A DNA stretch of 64,000 nucleotides from NCBI GenBank assembly GCA_029204225.1, contig CM055095.1, positions 18,485,450 through 18,549,449 on the forward strand, read 5' to 3'. The translations under genes were made by a program, and so were the position numbers. This DNA is from Diphasiastrum complanatum (taxonomy: Eukaryota; Streptophyta; Lycopodiopsida; Lycopodiales; Lycopodiaceae). Every line of letters begins with the position of its first letter. The stretch's first letter is position 1. Of this stretch, positions 1 through 10,385 are shown piece by piece. The notes beneath the pieces are model-generated. The model was not told the origin of the DNA. It did no database searches and saw only the letters and a list, made by a program, of their open reading frames with translations.

Positions 1-2285
1 GATCGTAATCAAATTTGAGGGTGCAGCCACAACCTATAAACAATCGATTAAACTTCTAATCGATCTATTACACACCAAAATTTAAAGTACTATGACGCTA
101 CAACTTGTCACCACAAACCAATGTGTAAGAAAAAATCTTGATTGAGTCTAGATTATTCTCATCAAAGAAGTACATAGATTCATATACTTAACCATCTTGG
201 ATTTTGAGTTTAGGATTTGTCCCAAACCATTACAGACCTAAATCTAACATCTATACTCTGATATGGCCAACTAGCCCTAATATTGACTTCCATGAAAGGT
301 GCTCCAAAACCTTGAATGAGGAATATACAAGAATTCTAATATTTAAACATCTATCCAAGTGTCAATGCCAACTTATCATGGAAAGTCCATACATTAAACT
401 TGTGTCAATTTCACACTTCTCACAATTTAGCTTTCTATCTGGATCAATATTTAATACATGTAAAAACAATATAATTTGAAGGTTTTTAATATGTGGAGTG
501 AGTATGATCACTCATAATGAATACAATGAAAATCATGTGATTTGTTTTCCAAGTCTCAAGTATAGTGAAAAAGCTCGACAAAGATTGTCGCCAACATCCA
601 AGTTTTGTCTTTGATACGTCGTTGAATGAACATATTGGGCTAAAATATGTGAGTCTTCCCCTCAAAATAATCATGAAAATCAGTAGCTTGCCACAAGATC
701 CAATTTTGATGTGAAGCACATACAACCAAAGCTTGAAATGCTGACTTCATCCAACAAAACAATGTACTTCAAATCGTGTCCTTCCAATGAAGATCTTCAC
801 TCTTCAAAAATCCGAGAATGAATGGATCACAAGATGAGGCTTTTGAATTTTCCTTTGAAACTCCAATCAAAGTAGTAATGAGCACTATTTCATCATCATA
901 AGATCAAGGATAATAAGATGATCAAACATGTTATTCACTAACTTAGAGATTTGGGAAGAGTTCATAGAGCTTCCCAACAAGATCCATAGTGATCTTGAAC
1001 TTGATCAAATTTCCAACTCCAATTCTAGCTTAAAAATGATGTAGATTTTGCTAAAAATATATCTCCTCATTGATTAATACCTTCACAAGGAATTTATAAA
1101 GGCTGATCTAACTTCCCTTGAAGTGGTAGCATTCAAGAAAATCTCTTGGACTAAGTGACTTGTGCTCCAAAGCCCAAAGCACCAAGACTTTTACTTTGGT
1201 CCTTTCAATTGGAAAAAGTTTCCCCATGGTTTATGAGGAATACATAATGCATTGCAGATCCCATTCAATCTTATTTGACTCCTCACTTTTAATCTAGCTC
1301 TCATACCATATTAAAATATGAGAAAAATGACTTGAATTAATCACAAAATAATGAAGGTGTCACAAGGAATCAAATTGAATCCCAAATAGCACATAAAATC
1401 AAGTCATAATCTCAATTCTAGCTTATCTTGGCAAGGGCTCCACATTCGCATACCGAATTTGATTAAAATCAAATCCAAGGGTGTTGCCAACTCTCACAAC
1501 CTTTAAAAAATAGATTCAGATTCCAAGAGACCCATTACACTGTCAGAGATCGACGGGTATGAAATGTGAAGAATTTCAGATCATTAAGATCCAAAATGTG
1601 TCCCTTAATCTTTGCTTAATAAGTCAACACAACATTCAACATTGCCAATGTAGAAAAATCAGCATCTACTCAATGTGTCAATTCTGTTGTTGCCGATTAC
1701 TCTGTGGTTAGCATTTTGTGAGAGCAACAAATTACTGTATTGGTTGCTGGTTTTTTTCCCTATGTCTCTTATTCTTTTTATGAATTATTACTGTATTTTA
1801 AATGCTGTCTATTGTCTGTTTGGAAGCCGGTTTGGTTTTAAAACGGTGGAATAGGCAGGAATAGAAGCAAAAATACTCTAATTTGTTGGCTGTTGAGTGT
1901 TGGTGATGTTTGACAGGATTGCATGGCTGCTCTCTATGAAAGTACAAGCTTATGCCTCATTTTCCAGCAACCTAACAGTTGTTTGCAGTGTTAGGAGCCT
2001 GTAAAGCCATTCTGGAGGATGGTTGGGTTCAGATTAGATAACTATTGGATAAAATAGTTGTAGTAACCTACAAACTATAGTTCTGAGAAAATTTTGGCAA
2101 CATAACCTCTATTTTTTAGGCATAGTGTGGGCAAACCCTGCAAATCTTGCTTTGAAACTTTGCTTATGTTGGAAACTTGTAAATAAAAGCAAAAGCAAAC
2201 TGTAAAACGCTGTGAAGCCAAAGTATCTGCAAAGAAACAGCAGATGATTGTGCCTTTGTGCTTCCTACTTCTAAAACTGAGAATT
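1..2285. other. AT-rich DNA with no recognisable gene
   Basis: No open reading frame here resembles a known protein; the longest frames are short and lack family motifs. The text around 5-70 (a GAGGGTG..CCAC..ACAACCT..ATTACAC series) recurs in diverged form near 1470-1545, and 1555-1680 resembles 28200-28320, so the stretch is probably old retrotransposon LTR or leader sequence. That is inference only. Confidence 0.5.
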
Positions 2286-2305
2286 TAACGCCTAAAAACA
2301 TGCTG

Positions 2306-2597
2306 GAAAACTCTCATCTAATTTCTCATTCCATCTAATAGGAGGACTTGGCCTACCTTTGCGGCTTTTCACTCCTTTCAACATATTGTTGAGAGATGCA
2401 GCAATCTTCGAGTACTCCTCTGCAAATCTACGAAAAATCATAGTGAAACCTAAGAATGACTTAAGTTCACGCACCATTTTAGGAATTGGCCATTCCACTA
2501 CCGTCTTCACCTTTTCCTCGTCAATCTTGATCCCAAAGGAGGTGATCTTATGACCTAGGTAAAGAAGTTCCTTCTTAAAGAGTTCGCACTTTGATTC
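2306..2597 (-). repeat. Second copy of a 292-bp direct repeat (RT thumb)
   Basis: This segment matches 3323-3614 in the same orientation, offset about 1018 bp, with only scattered substitutions. Both copies encode the LGHKI..SFLGF..NNMLKGVKSRKG part of the Ty3 RT thumb. The reading frame passes through both copies. Confidence 0.9.
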
Positions 2598-3322
2598 ATG
2601 TACGATGTATGTCGGGTGTCCTGCGCATGGTGAGTCATGACATTTATAAAGAATCTTATTTTTAACAACATCCACATCAGGCACACAAACCTTTCCTTTC
2701 CTAAACAAAAGTCCATTACGGATAGAGAAGTCATCAGTACCTTTTATATCTTTCCCTCCAGACTGATCACCATGATCATTAGTCTCGCTTGATGAAACTG
2801 CTAGAACCCTTTTCCAGATTGGTCCAAAATGTGGGTCTTTCTCATAAAGACCTCTCAGGGAGAGATAAAAGTCTGTACTGATCTTAGTGAAGGAAAGTTC
2901 GTTTACTTCACCAATTCGACTAAGTGCATCAGCCACCTGATTAGATGAGCCCCTGATATACTGCACTTCAAAGTCAAATTCTTGCATGAGTTCTACCCAT
3001 CTGGCCTTACGACCTCGCAAATCATTCTGATTACAGAAATGCTTTAAAGGTTGATGATCCGTATTAACCACAAATTTATTATTGTGCAGGTAATGCCTCC
3101 ATGATTTCAAAGCATGGATCACAGCAAAAAGCTCTTTTTCTCGAGTGGTGTACCTGACCTGTGCATCGGTTAGTTTCTTACTTTCAAAGGCAACGGGCTG
3201 ACCCTCCTGTAAGAGAACAGCTCCAATAGCCATATCACTCGCGTCAGTGTTAATGACGAATGACAAATCTGGATCCGCTATCCTCAAAACTGGAGCTGAG
3301 GCAATTAGAAGCTTGAGTTTGC

Positions 3323-3614
3323 GAAAACTCTCATCTAATTTCTCATTCCATCTAATAGGAGGACTTGGCCTACCTTTGCGGCTTTTCACTCCTTTCAACA
3401 TATTGTTGAGATGTGCAGCAATCTTCGAGTAATCCTCTGCAAATCTACGAAAAAACACAGTGAAACCTAAGAATGACTTAAGTTCACGCACCGTTTTAGG
3501 AATTGGCCATTCCACTACCGTCTTCACCTTTTCCTTGTCAATCTTGATCCCAAAGGAGGTGATCTTATGACCTAGGTAAAGAAGTTCCTTCTTAAAGAAT
3601 TTGCACTTTGATTC
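3323..3614 (-). repeat. First copy of the 292-bp direct repeat (RT thumb)
   Basis: This is the in-place copy within the Ty3 pol fragment, directly upstream of the RNase H domain in coding order. The duplicate lies downstream at 2306-2597, where integrase sequence should be. Confidence 0.9.
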
Positions 3615-3690
3615 TTTTGCATAAAACTTCTCTTGTCTTAAGATACGTAAGACAGTACGGAGATGCTTAGCATGCTCTTTGAGTGTTCTG

Positions 3691-4200
3691 CAATTAACTC
3701 TAACAACTTGGGCTACCAACCGGAAATATTTTCCGGCGATAAAAAGTTTAAATGTTCGGAAGTTGTTGAAGACTGCATAAACCGTTGGACAAGCTATTTT
3801 AGCTTGCACAATGTCCCAGAAGATAAACGAATATCATTGGTTCTATTGTATAGAGGCAATTTATTGCCGGACTTCCAGCTGACTATCAAAATGAATGCAA
3901 ACAAAATATCCTCAACTCACTAGAGGCTGCTCTCCGTGTGGCAAAAGCCTATGATAGTACAATTGTTGCATCACAAAAAAGTGTGCATGGCCAAACGGCC
4001 CCGAAACCCAAGCAAGAAAAATCTAACAAGCGTAAGAAGCAGTTTTTTGATGAGCTGGAAGCAGAAGCATACCAACAGTCAAAGAAAAAGAAGAATAAGA
4101 AAAAATTGGTGGTGAAAGACAAAGCACGGTTGGCGGCGCTTAAATAGAATATGTGTTTCCTCTGCAATAAACCCGGGCACCGTGCCAAATAATGTCCGGA
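3691..4200 (+). pseudogene. gag: Ty3 gag fragment with broken CCHC knuckle
   Basis: The frame from about 3691 encodes a Retrotrans_gag-like stretch (CINRWTSYFSLHNVPEDKR) that stops at 3921. The coding sense continues in other frames through a Lys-rich linker (3938-4147) into a nucleocapsid knuckle at 4152-4200. The knuckle reads CFLCNKPGHRAK, then a stop codon where the residue before the last Cys should be, then CPER. Gag packages the element RNA in virus-like particles; this copy cannot. The N-terminal part of gag is absent. Confidence 0.8.
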
Positions 4201-4225
4201 ACGGAAAGCAAAGTCATCAAGTTTC

Positions 4226-4534
4226 ATGACTATGGATTTACCAGCAGGTAAATTGGAAGTCAATTTGTTGAATAATTGTGACTGTACTTGTAACTTTAGT
4301 GCACTCTCTTTCAAGCCTAATGAATTGTTTCATGTGAGAGGCAATATTTTAGGGAAAGACGTGAATGTGCTATTTGATTCAGGTAGTACTCACAATTTTT
4401 TGAATGCTCGACTTGTGCAGAAGCTCCAAGTGCCCACCATGGCTAGTGATCATCGTTACGTGGTCCATCTTGCCCCAGGGTCGGACACTGAGATTTGGGA
4501 TGTCAAAGTCTCGAACTTAGAGCTTCGGATGTAG
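4226..4534 (+). pseudogene. Ty3 aspartic protease domain
   Basis: The 102-residue frame carries the retropepsin-like active-site motif LFDSGSTHNF at about residues 50-59, preceded by the FHVRGNILGKDV strand, as in plant Ty3 polyproteins. The catalytic Asp is intact. The frame stops at 4532-4534 (TAG), and pol continues after it at 4550. The enzyme would process Gag-Pol; here it is part of a broken polyprotein. Confidence 0.85.
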
Positions 4535-4549
4535 GACTATGTTGAGCCG

Positions 4550-5535
4550 TTGGATTTACATGTCATGAATCTAGACCGAACTAATGTAATTTTGGGCTAT
4601 GAATGGTTTTTTGGAAAGTCAGACTCTTTAGAGATAGATTTTAAAAATCATTCTATGGTATTTAAAGATAAGTTTGATCAGATTGTCTCTATTTCTGGAG
4701 AGACCGATGTACTTCCATTGCCGATGATTTCCTTGGCTGAATTAATTGAGAAATTTCATGATTCTGAGTATGAACTCTTTCACTTGCTTTTGAAATCTCG
4801 TATGCATTGTGATGTTGGGGATGTGAATGTGTTTTCATGCTTTAACACCAAAAATTTGCATCAGGAACAACAGCTTTTGCAAGACTTAAAACAAGAGTTT
4901 AATGAAGTTTTTTCGAAGCAACTACCTTATGGACTACCACCCGCTCGGTCGGTAGATCATAAGATAGACCATTTTCCCGATAGCCATCCTATCTTCAGAC
5001 AACCATATCGGTTTAGTCAGAAGGAAGAGGAGGAGTGGCTAGGGAGATCAAGGAGTATCTCAGGATGGGACACATAAGACCTAGTAAATCTCCATGGGGA
5101 GCACATGTCCTTCTTAAGAGTAAGAAATATGGGAGTTTCCGGCTGTGTGTAGATTACAAGGGTCTGAACAAACTAACAGTTAAAAATAAATAGCCGCTGC
5201 CCAGGATGGACGATCTCATAGATCGATTGAATGGAGCTAAATACCTCACGAAAATTGATCTACGTACGGGATACCATCAGATTAGGATACATTCGGAAGA
5301 TGTATCTAAAACCGGTTTTAGGACCAGGTTTGGCCACTATAAGTTTTTTTTATTGCCCTTTGGTTTGACAAATGCTCCGGCTACTTTCCAGCAAATGATG
5401 AACGGTTTGTTTGTTCATATTTGGGGAAGTTCGTAGTAGGGTTTTTGGACGATATTCTGATCTATAGCAGAACACTCAAAGAGCATGCTAAGCATCTCCA
5501 TACTTTCTTACATATCTTAAGACAAGAGAAGCTTA
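4550..5535 (+). pseudogene. Ty3 reverse transcriptase, N-terminal two thirds
   Basis: 4550-5077 gives the RT leader ([43 protein letters not shown]) and then breaks frame. About 5080-5200 gives the fingers ([19 protein letters not shown]) with a stop at 5191-5193. 5206-5436 gives the palm ([33 protein letters not shown]) and stops just before the FLDDI catalytic pair, which lies in another frame at about 5445. The element then reaches RTLKEHAKHL and is cut at about 5535. Domain order and motifs are unambiguous; at least three frame breaks make it dead. Confidence 0.9.
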
Positions 5536-6700
5536 TTGGCCAAAATTCAAGCCCTTTGTAAAATCTTATGTGGTCAAGTGTGACCAATGCCAGTTGAATA
5601 AAGATGAACGCCTTAAGGCTGGCAGTTTGTTGCATCCACTGGATATCCCTGATAAGAGATGGGATAGTATTTCCATGGATTTCGTGGTTGGGTTATCGCG
5701 GACGAATAAACAGTATGATGCAATTTGGGTTGTGGTCGACCGTCTTACCAAATTGGCTACGTTTATTCCGGCAAAGACCATCGCGAAGGCTTCTGATTTA
5801 GCTCAGACATTTGTAGAGCGTCTGTTTAGGCTTTACGGATTACCAAGTGATATTGTGAGCGATCGCGATCCGAAGTTCACCGTTGACTTTTGGTCGGCCG
5901 TATTTGCTAAACTAGAGACGACACTAAGCTTGGGTTCTTCTGATAATCCTGAGATGGATGGACAGACGGAAAGAACAAATCGGATGATGGAACAAATGCT
6001 TCAAGCATATGTTTCAGATGGCAATCTGATTGAAAAAAGTACCTTCCATTGATCGAGTTTGCCTATAATAGTAGTAAGCATTCGGCTACCGATTATAGCC
6101 CGTTTACGCCTATGTACGGTTTTGAGCCTAGGTTACCCGGTTGAGACTCGGACGATCAAGTTTCAGAAAGTAGCGAATTTCCTTCATGATATGCAGGAAA
6201 TGCTACGGATTGCACGTGAAAATGTCCAGAGTGCCCAGGATAGGGACAGACATTATGCAAATCTGAAAAGATCATCGAGAGACTTCCAAGTGGGAGATTG
6301 GGTGTATTTGAGAAACCCGAAGGATTCAAGTGTAATGCGTACCAGCAAGCATTATAAGTTGTCCCCTAGATATAGAGGACCGTTTAAGTCTTGAAAAAGA
6401 TCGGAACCTTAGCTTACCAATTGGAACTCCCGGAAGGATCGCAAGTGCATCTCGTATTTCACATTAGTCATCTCAAAAAGAGTCTTCATGAAGGAGAGCA
6501 TCTTGGATCTGGAGATCACTTGGACCTGTTGGATGAATCATCGGGTGTATCTCGTCTTGAACTCGAAAAGATCTTGGACACAAGAACTAAACGATTGAGA
6601 AAGAACATGCCAAAGCTTCTTCGTGGTAGTAGCAACAGAAGCACGAACAAAACGAAACTTCAAATTGGCACCCTATGAAGTTTCGTGACTCTCTTTGTTA
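5536..6700 (+). pseudogene. Ty3 integrase (DDE core and GPY/F module)
   Basis: The sequence enters integrase directly at WPKFKPFV..CDQCQLNKDERL, so the HH half of the zinc domain is missing. 5570-6052 carries the core: first Asp in SMDFVVGL, second in SDRDPKF, Glu in DGQTERTNR, so the DDE triad is preserved. A frame break at about 6050 is followed by the remainder (HDMQEMLRIARENVQSAQDR, VGDWVYLR, LSPRYRGPF). After another stop at 6392 the [19 protein letters not shown] region follows, typical of the GPY/F module. The enzyme inserts element DNA; this copy is frameshifted. Confidence 0.9.
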
Positions 6701-6862
6701 TCAAAAAGCCCGAAGAACTCAAAAAAAATAAAAAAAAATAACATGCTATGTCAAATATTTGTCAATAACCAGGATTTACATAGTGAAATATGTAAAATAA
6801 GATTAATGTGCACTATTGAATTATGAGTTAGAGAATTACACAGGAACTAAACGATTGAGAAA
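6584..6862 (+). repeat. 260-bp insertion bounded by 19-bp direct repeats
   Basis: GAACTAAACGATTGAGAAA occurs at 6584-6602 and again at 6844-6862. The integrase/chromodomain frame runs into the first copy and resumes from the second, so about 260 bp is extra. The insert is AT-rich with A-runs and has no coding sense. Confidence 0.8.
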
Positions 6863-6975
6863 TTGTATAGTTACCGAGCATTTGGTTAGATGGAGGGGAT
6901 GTACAGACGATGACGATTCTTGGGAACAGGAAGGAAGCTTAAGGAGGAACTTTTCCAATTTTAAGTTTTGAGGAC
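6846..6975 (+). pseudogene. Chromodomain at the integrase C-terminus
   Basis: Translation from 6846 gives RTKRLRN..EHLVRWRGC..DDSWEQEGSL, with the spaced aromatic residues (VRWRG, DSWE) of a chromodomain. In chromoviruses this domain steers integration to chromatin marks. It is separated from the rest of integrase by the 260-bp insertion and has no start of its own. Confidence 0.75.
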
Positions 6976-7000
6976 AGAACTTGAATAAGACGGGAAAAAT

Positions 7001-7448
7001 ATCATGCCCATGATTTGTCTCGGGTAGCGTGTCCATGCTAGGGACCGGTAGACCAACATCCCATAAATTAATTGTGACTATAAGGGAATTGGGGCCCTTA
7101 TGTGTATATGGTCATAATTAATGGTTGTAGGCCTAAACACATGGTGGTGGAAATGGTACGGGTCTATCAGTGAGTCATTAGGGAACTGGATGACATGGCC
7201 TAGATAGGCTGCAGAGTTGTCCAGTGAGGTGTCACAGTGCACTACTAGTGGTGCATGGGCCTTGGAGTGTATAAGTATACCTATTGGGCTCTCACTAGTG
7301 TATCCTTGATTTGTGATGAGTAGCTACATGCTGCTGGAGTGACTCCTCTTTCCATGACTTTGATTTATCCATAGCTTGGGGGCTAGATCCGTACGATCTA
7401 GGTTTGGTTGTGTTGGTTTAACCTCCACCGGTTTCCATGTGTTGTTGC
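7001..7448 (+). repeat. 3' LTR of the Ty3 chromovirus
   Basis: It starts just after a purine-rich stretch (GACGGGAAAAA). It matches in reverse complement two other LTRs in the window (44405-44790 and 46958-47402), including the TCTCGGGTAG, CTATAAGGGAATTGG, TCAGTGAGTCATT and GCTTGGGGGCTAGATCCGT blocks. Length is about 445 bp. The first bases read TATCATGCCC where the 47.4-kb copy reads TGTCATGCCC. Confidence 0.8.
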
Positions 7449-7475
7449 TTTGTATGGTATGCTTAGGCTAGAATC

Positions 7476-8025
7476 TTGTTGGTAGGACTTCATAAGAACA
7501 CTGCAACAGGATCAGTTATTGAGGATTCAGATGTAGTAATGACTCTATTATCGAGTCTCCCTAATGCCCATGAAATCTGGGCTATGGCTATTTCAATCCA
7601 GCAACATCTCACTCTATCAAGAGTAATCTCGATGCTACTACGGGAGGAGATCAGAAGGACTGCTTCCTCCTCTGGCTCAGGATTGGATCCACAAGCTCTA
7701 TACACAAAGAAAAATCAGAAGTTTAGATCCAAGAGATCTACAAAGTTGGATTACACTAACAAGAGGAGCAACATGCAGCAGCATGTATCAAACACACCAA
7801 CAACATCAGGATCTTCATCATTCCAGCCAATGTAGAAGCTATTTTGCAAATACTATAAGAGGACTAGTCATCTCATCAAGGGTTGTTGAACTTTGAAGTA
7901 CAACAACGAGAAGAAGAAGCAGTTCTAGCAGCAAGCCAATGCTGCTACAACCAGTCACTCGATCTTGGAACAAGAGAAAGATGAAACAGCCTTCATGACC
8001 AAGATTGGAGACCAATAGGTGTAGC
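7476..8025 (+). pseudogene. Copia gag fragment
   Basis: A 119-residue frame has the Copia gag pattern LLSSLPNAHEIW..LTLSRVISMLLREEIRR. After a stop at 7833-7835 the frame continues with a knuckle-like FCKYYKRTSHLIKGC whose second Cys is Tyr. The tail DETAFMTK resembles the start of the protease linker of the neighbouring element at 9505. It has no LTR of its own and is cut on both sides. Confidence 0.75.
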
Positions 8026-8029
8026 TATC

Positions 8030-8444
8030 ATCTGCACAAATGTAAAAAATGTGTATATACAAAATAGTAGATGTTTTTCATGCATCGATTTCTTTTCAAA
8101 CATATTGTCAGTAATAAGTTCATAACTTTTACACATTGTGATTAGCTCTGTGAAGCATGCGGTTACGTCCTCTATTATCTTGTGCGCACCTGCATTATCT
8201 GACTTGTATATTTCGTTATACTTAATCTGATTAAGTCAATGTTTGGTTCTGCGTTCAGATTCTTGTCAATATTGCAATGCTTTTCTATGTCATGTCTGAC
8301 TATTTGATTGTTTTGTCTGATTGTCTGGTCATCGCTTCCGATATCACCATGCATTAAGCTCGTAATTCATCTTGTATTCACCTACTAAGTCACCAGTAGT
8401 GCACGCATTGAGGGAAGTGGATCATCACCCAGCTTTCCCCAAAA
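8030..8444 (+). repeat. Probable 5' LTR of a Copia element
   Basis: The region ends directly at a primer-binding site and precedes a Copia gag by the usual leader distance. No second LTR is in the window to confirm it, and the left border is uncertain. Confidence 0.4.
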
Positions 8445-8457
8445 TGGTATCAAAGCC
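8445..8457 (+). other. Primer-binding site (initiator tRNA-Met type)
   Basis: TGGTATCAAAGCC differs at one base from TGGTATCAGAGCC, the usual Copia primer site complementary to tRNA-iMet. Confidence 0.75.
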
Positions 8458-8647
8458 AAGATATCAAAACCTATCTGATTCTTTAAGCGGTTTCATTTCA
8501 GAGCTATTTCTATAGCCTAATAAGCTTCCATAGAAACAAGACTCTACTAGTCGATAGAGTACTTGTCTGCTTGTTCTGTAATTTAGCACCAGATTTTCAT
8601 ACTTAAGTCACTGATAGTTATTTCTATTACCTAGACTAATCTTCCAC

Positions 8648-9130
8648 ATGGATTCCCAAGGGAAACCCAGTCCTATCATGGACAAGCTTGATGGAGCTAA
8701 TTACCATCTGTGGAAATTCAAGATGAGAACCATGCTAATGGCTAAAGAGTTGTATGACATTGTTACAGGTGCAGAGGGAATACCCGAAGCTGACGATGCA
8801 ACAAACTCCATATGGAAGCTGAAGGATGGCAAAGCCTTTGCACTGATCGTCCTCAACATTTCGGCTACTCAAATCAGCCATGTGTCTAAAGCTCAGACAT
8901 CCAAGGAAGTTTGGGACATCTTGGGCACATTATACGAAGTGCGAGATATAGCTTCCAAGCTACATCTCAGGAAGAAATTTTACTCCCTCAAGATGGCAAA
9001 TGGTGATTCCTTGTAAAATCACATCAACCAATTCAAGACCCTGTTGAAGCAAATGGTCACTATCAAATCTATCATAGATGATCAAGATGCAGTGATACAA
9101 CTGCTTACAAGCTTGCCAACTCATACGACA
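8648..9130 (+). pseudogene. Copia gag, N-terminal half
   Basis: The ATG at 8648 lies about 200 bp after the PBS and starts MDSQGKPSPIMDKLDGANYH, followed by LWKFKMRTMLMAKELYDIV, the classic Copia gag entry. A stop at 9014-9016 replaces a codon before NHINQFKTLL. Homology continues (DAVIQLLTSLPTH) to a frameshift at about 9130. Gag builds the particle; this copy is split. Confidence 0.85.
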
Positions 9131-9135
9131 GTTGG

Positions 9136-9693
9136 GTGATGATCATCACGACGCATCCAGAGCTGACTCTTTCAAGAATCATTGCAATGTTGTTGCAGGA
9201 AGGCATGCGGAGGAAAAAAGCCTCCAGTTTTTCAGCTGATTCTCACACCTTGTGCACCAACAGAAGCATGACTAAGCAGAAGAAAAAGAAAGGCCCAAAG
9301 CAATCAAAGCAAGACCAGAAGCCAACACAGCACAAAGAACAGTCAAACTTTCAGATTAAGAAGAAGTTGTTCTGCAGACACTGCAAGAGAAACAACCACA
9401 AGATTCAAGACTGTCGGATACTACAAGTAAAGAACAACAGCAAGGGACAGTTAAATCAACTGGCCAATGCAGCTACAGAAACTCCACAGCCCATTAAAGA
9501 AGCAGATCATGATGTCTTCATGACCAGCCATCAAGGAGCATCCAAAGATAGTTCTTGGTTCCTGAATTCTGGTGACACTCGGCATATGACTAGCCTCATT
9601 GTCTGTTTCGAGTCCTATACACCCTATAGTACCAACAAGTATGTTCACTTTGGCGACATAGCACACAAGCTATTAAAGGTGAAGGTACTGTAA
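9136..9693 (+). pseudogene. Copia gag C-terminus, CCHC knuckle and dead protease
   Basis: The frame continues gag (HPELTLSRIIAMLLQEGMRR), then a Lys/Gln-rich linker, then an intact CX2CX4HX4C knuckle (CRHCKRNNHKIQDC). The protease site reads SWFLNSGDTRHMT where DSGATRHMT is usual, so the catalytic Asp is Asn and the Ala is Asp. The frame ends at 9693. Confidence 0.85.
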
Positions 9694-10015
9694 GATTAAA
9701 CTTTGCAAATGATCAGTCTAAGCTACTTTCTAAATTCATGTATGTACCCAATATATCTACAAATCTAATCTGTGTAAGTTGAATCACTGATCTAGGACAT
9801 AAAGTAGAATTTGAATGAGATCAATGCAAAGTAGTCGATAGGACAGACAAGATCCTAGCACTCAGAAAGCGACATAAATACTTGTATAGATTAAGTCGTT
9901 GCTTTTTTGCCTCTAGTCAGATGCTTAGTACTTCTATTCAAAAAGATAGACATTATAGACTTGGTCACCTGAATCATGCTTCTGTATAGCATATGTTCAA
10001 ACAATCTATGGTTCT
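9694..10015 (+). pseudogene. Copia protease tail and GAG_pre-integrase domain
   Basis: Translation reads RLNFAND..KFMYVPNISTNLICVS, a stop, ITDLGHKVEFE, then a later YRLGHLNHAS. These are the conserved linker between protease and integrase in Copia. Stops occur at several points. The integrase core is missing downstream. Confidence 0.7.
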
Positions 10016-10385
10016 TGATCTAGACTATCCTGATAGTAATGTCCATCGTCGATCCACTATACGACAGCAAGTCAGACAAAGAATGGATCATCAGCCAACA
10101 ATTTCTCCAAGAAGATCAAGCCAAGTGCGGACATAGCCCACAAGGTATACTTCTAAGTCTGTTTGTCTCTTAATACAAGAACCAATGATAGTCGAAGAGG
10201 TGCTTAGTCTACCAGACTCTGATCTCTAGAGAGAAGCTATGGACAGAGAGTATTCCTCTCTGATCAAGAACTAGACATGGTCATTAGTCGAAGCTCCTGC
10301 TAGCTGCAATCTTATCAATTGCAAATGGATCTTTAAGATCAAGTATAATGCCAATGGAGCGATTGATCGAAGGAAGGCAAGATTG

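Larger units (their letters stand above)
2292..3700 (-). pseudogene. Ty3/gypsy pol fragment: RT thumb, RNase H, start of integrase
   Basis: A minus-strand frame of about 470 informative residues encodes the end of a Ty3-type reverse transcriptase (RTLKEHAKHL, LYLGHKI, FLGF..FRRFAEDYSKIA), then a full RNase H (NTDASD, TTREKELFAVIHAL, NTDHQPLKHF, NQVADALSR), then the first half of the integrase zinc domain (CHDSPCAGHP). The frame then re-enters a second copy of the RT thumb segment and stops. There is no catalytic RT core, gag or LTR. Its first residues are nearly identical to the + strand chromovirus at 5465-5535, exactly where that element is deleted, so both belong to one family. It abuts the + strand gag head-to-head near 3690. 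The minus-strand frame is open, but this is a rearranged relic and not a functional gene. Confidence 0.85.
3691..7450 (+). mobile_element. Ty3/gypsy chromovirus, truncated and internally deleted
   Basis: The order gag - CCHC - protease - RT - integrase - chromodomain - LTR on one strand is that of a Ty3 chromovirus. The 5' LTR, PBS and gag N-terminus are missing; the left edge is an inversion junction with the 2.3-3.7 kb fragment. A second deletion near 5535 removes the RT thumb, RNase H and the HH part of the integrase zinc domain. Several stops and frameshifts make it inactive. A 3' LTR of the same family follows, and the same LTR is found twice in minus orientation at 44.4-44.8 and 46.96-47.40 kb. 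Confidence 0.9.
8445..10385 (+). mobile_element. Decayed Copia element (gag-protease, then deleted to RT)
   Basis: PBS, gag, CCHC, protease and GAG_pre-integrase domain are in order, and then the sequence jumps over the integrase core to the start of RT. At 10200-10385 translation reads EAMDREYSSL, WSLVEAP, CKWIFKIKYNANGAI, the beginning of the Copia RVT_2 domain, after which homology ends. Multiple stops are present, and no 3' LTR is found. Confidence 0.85.
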
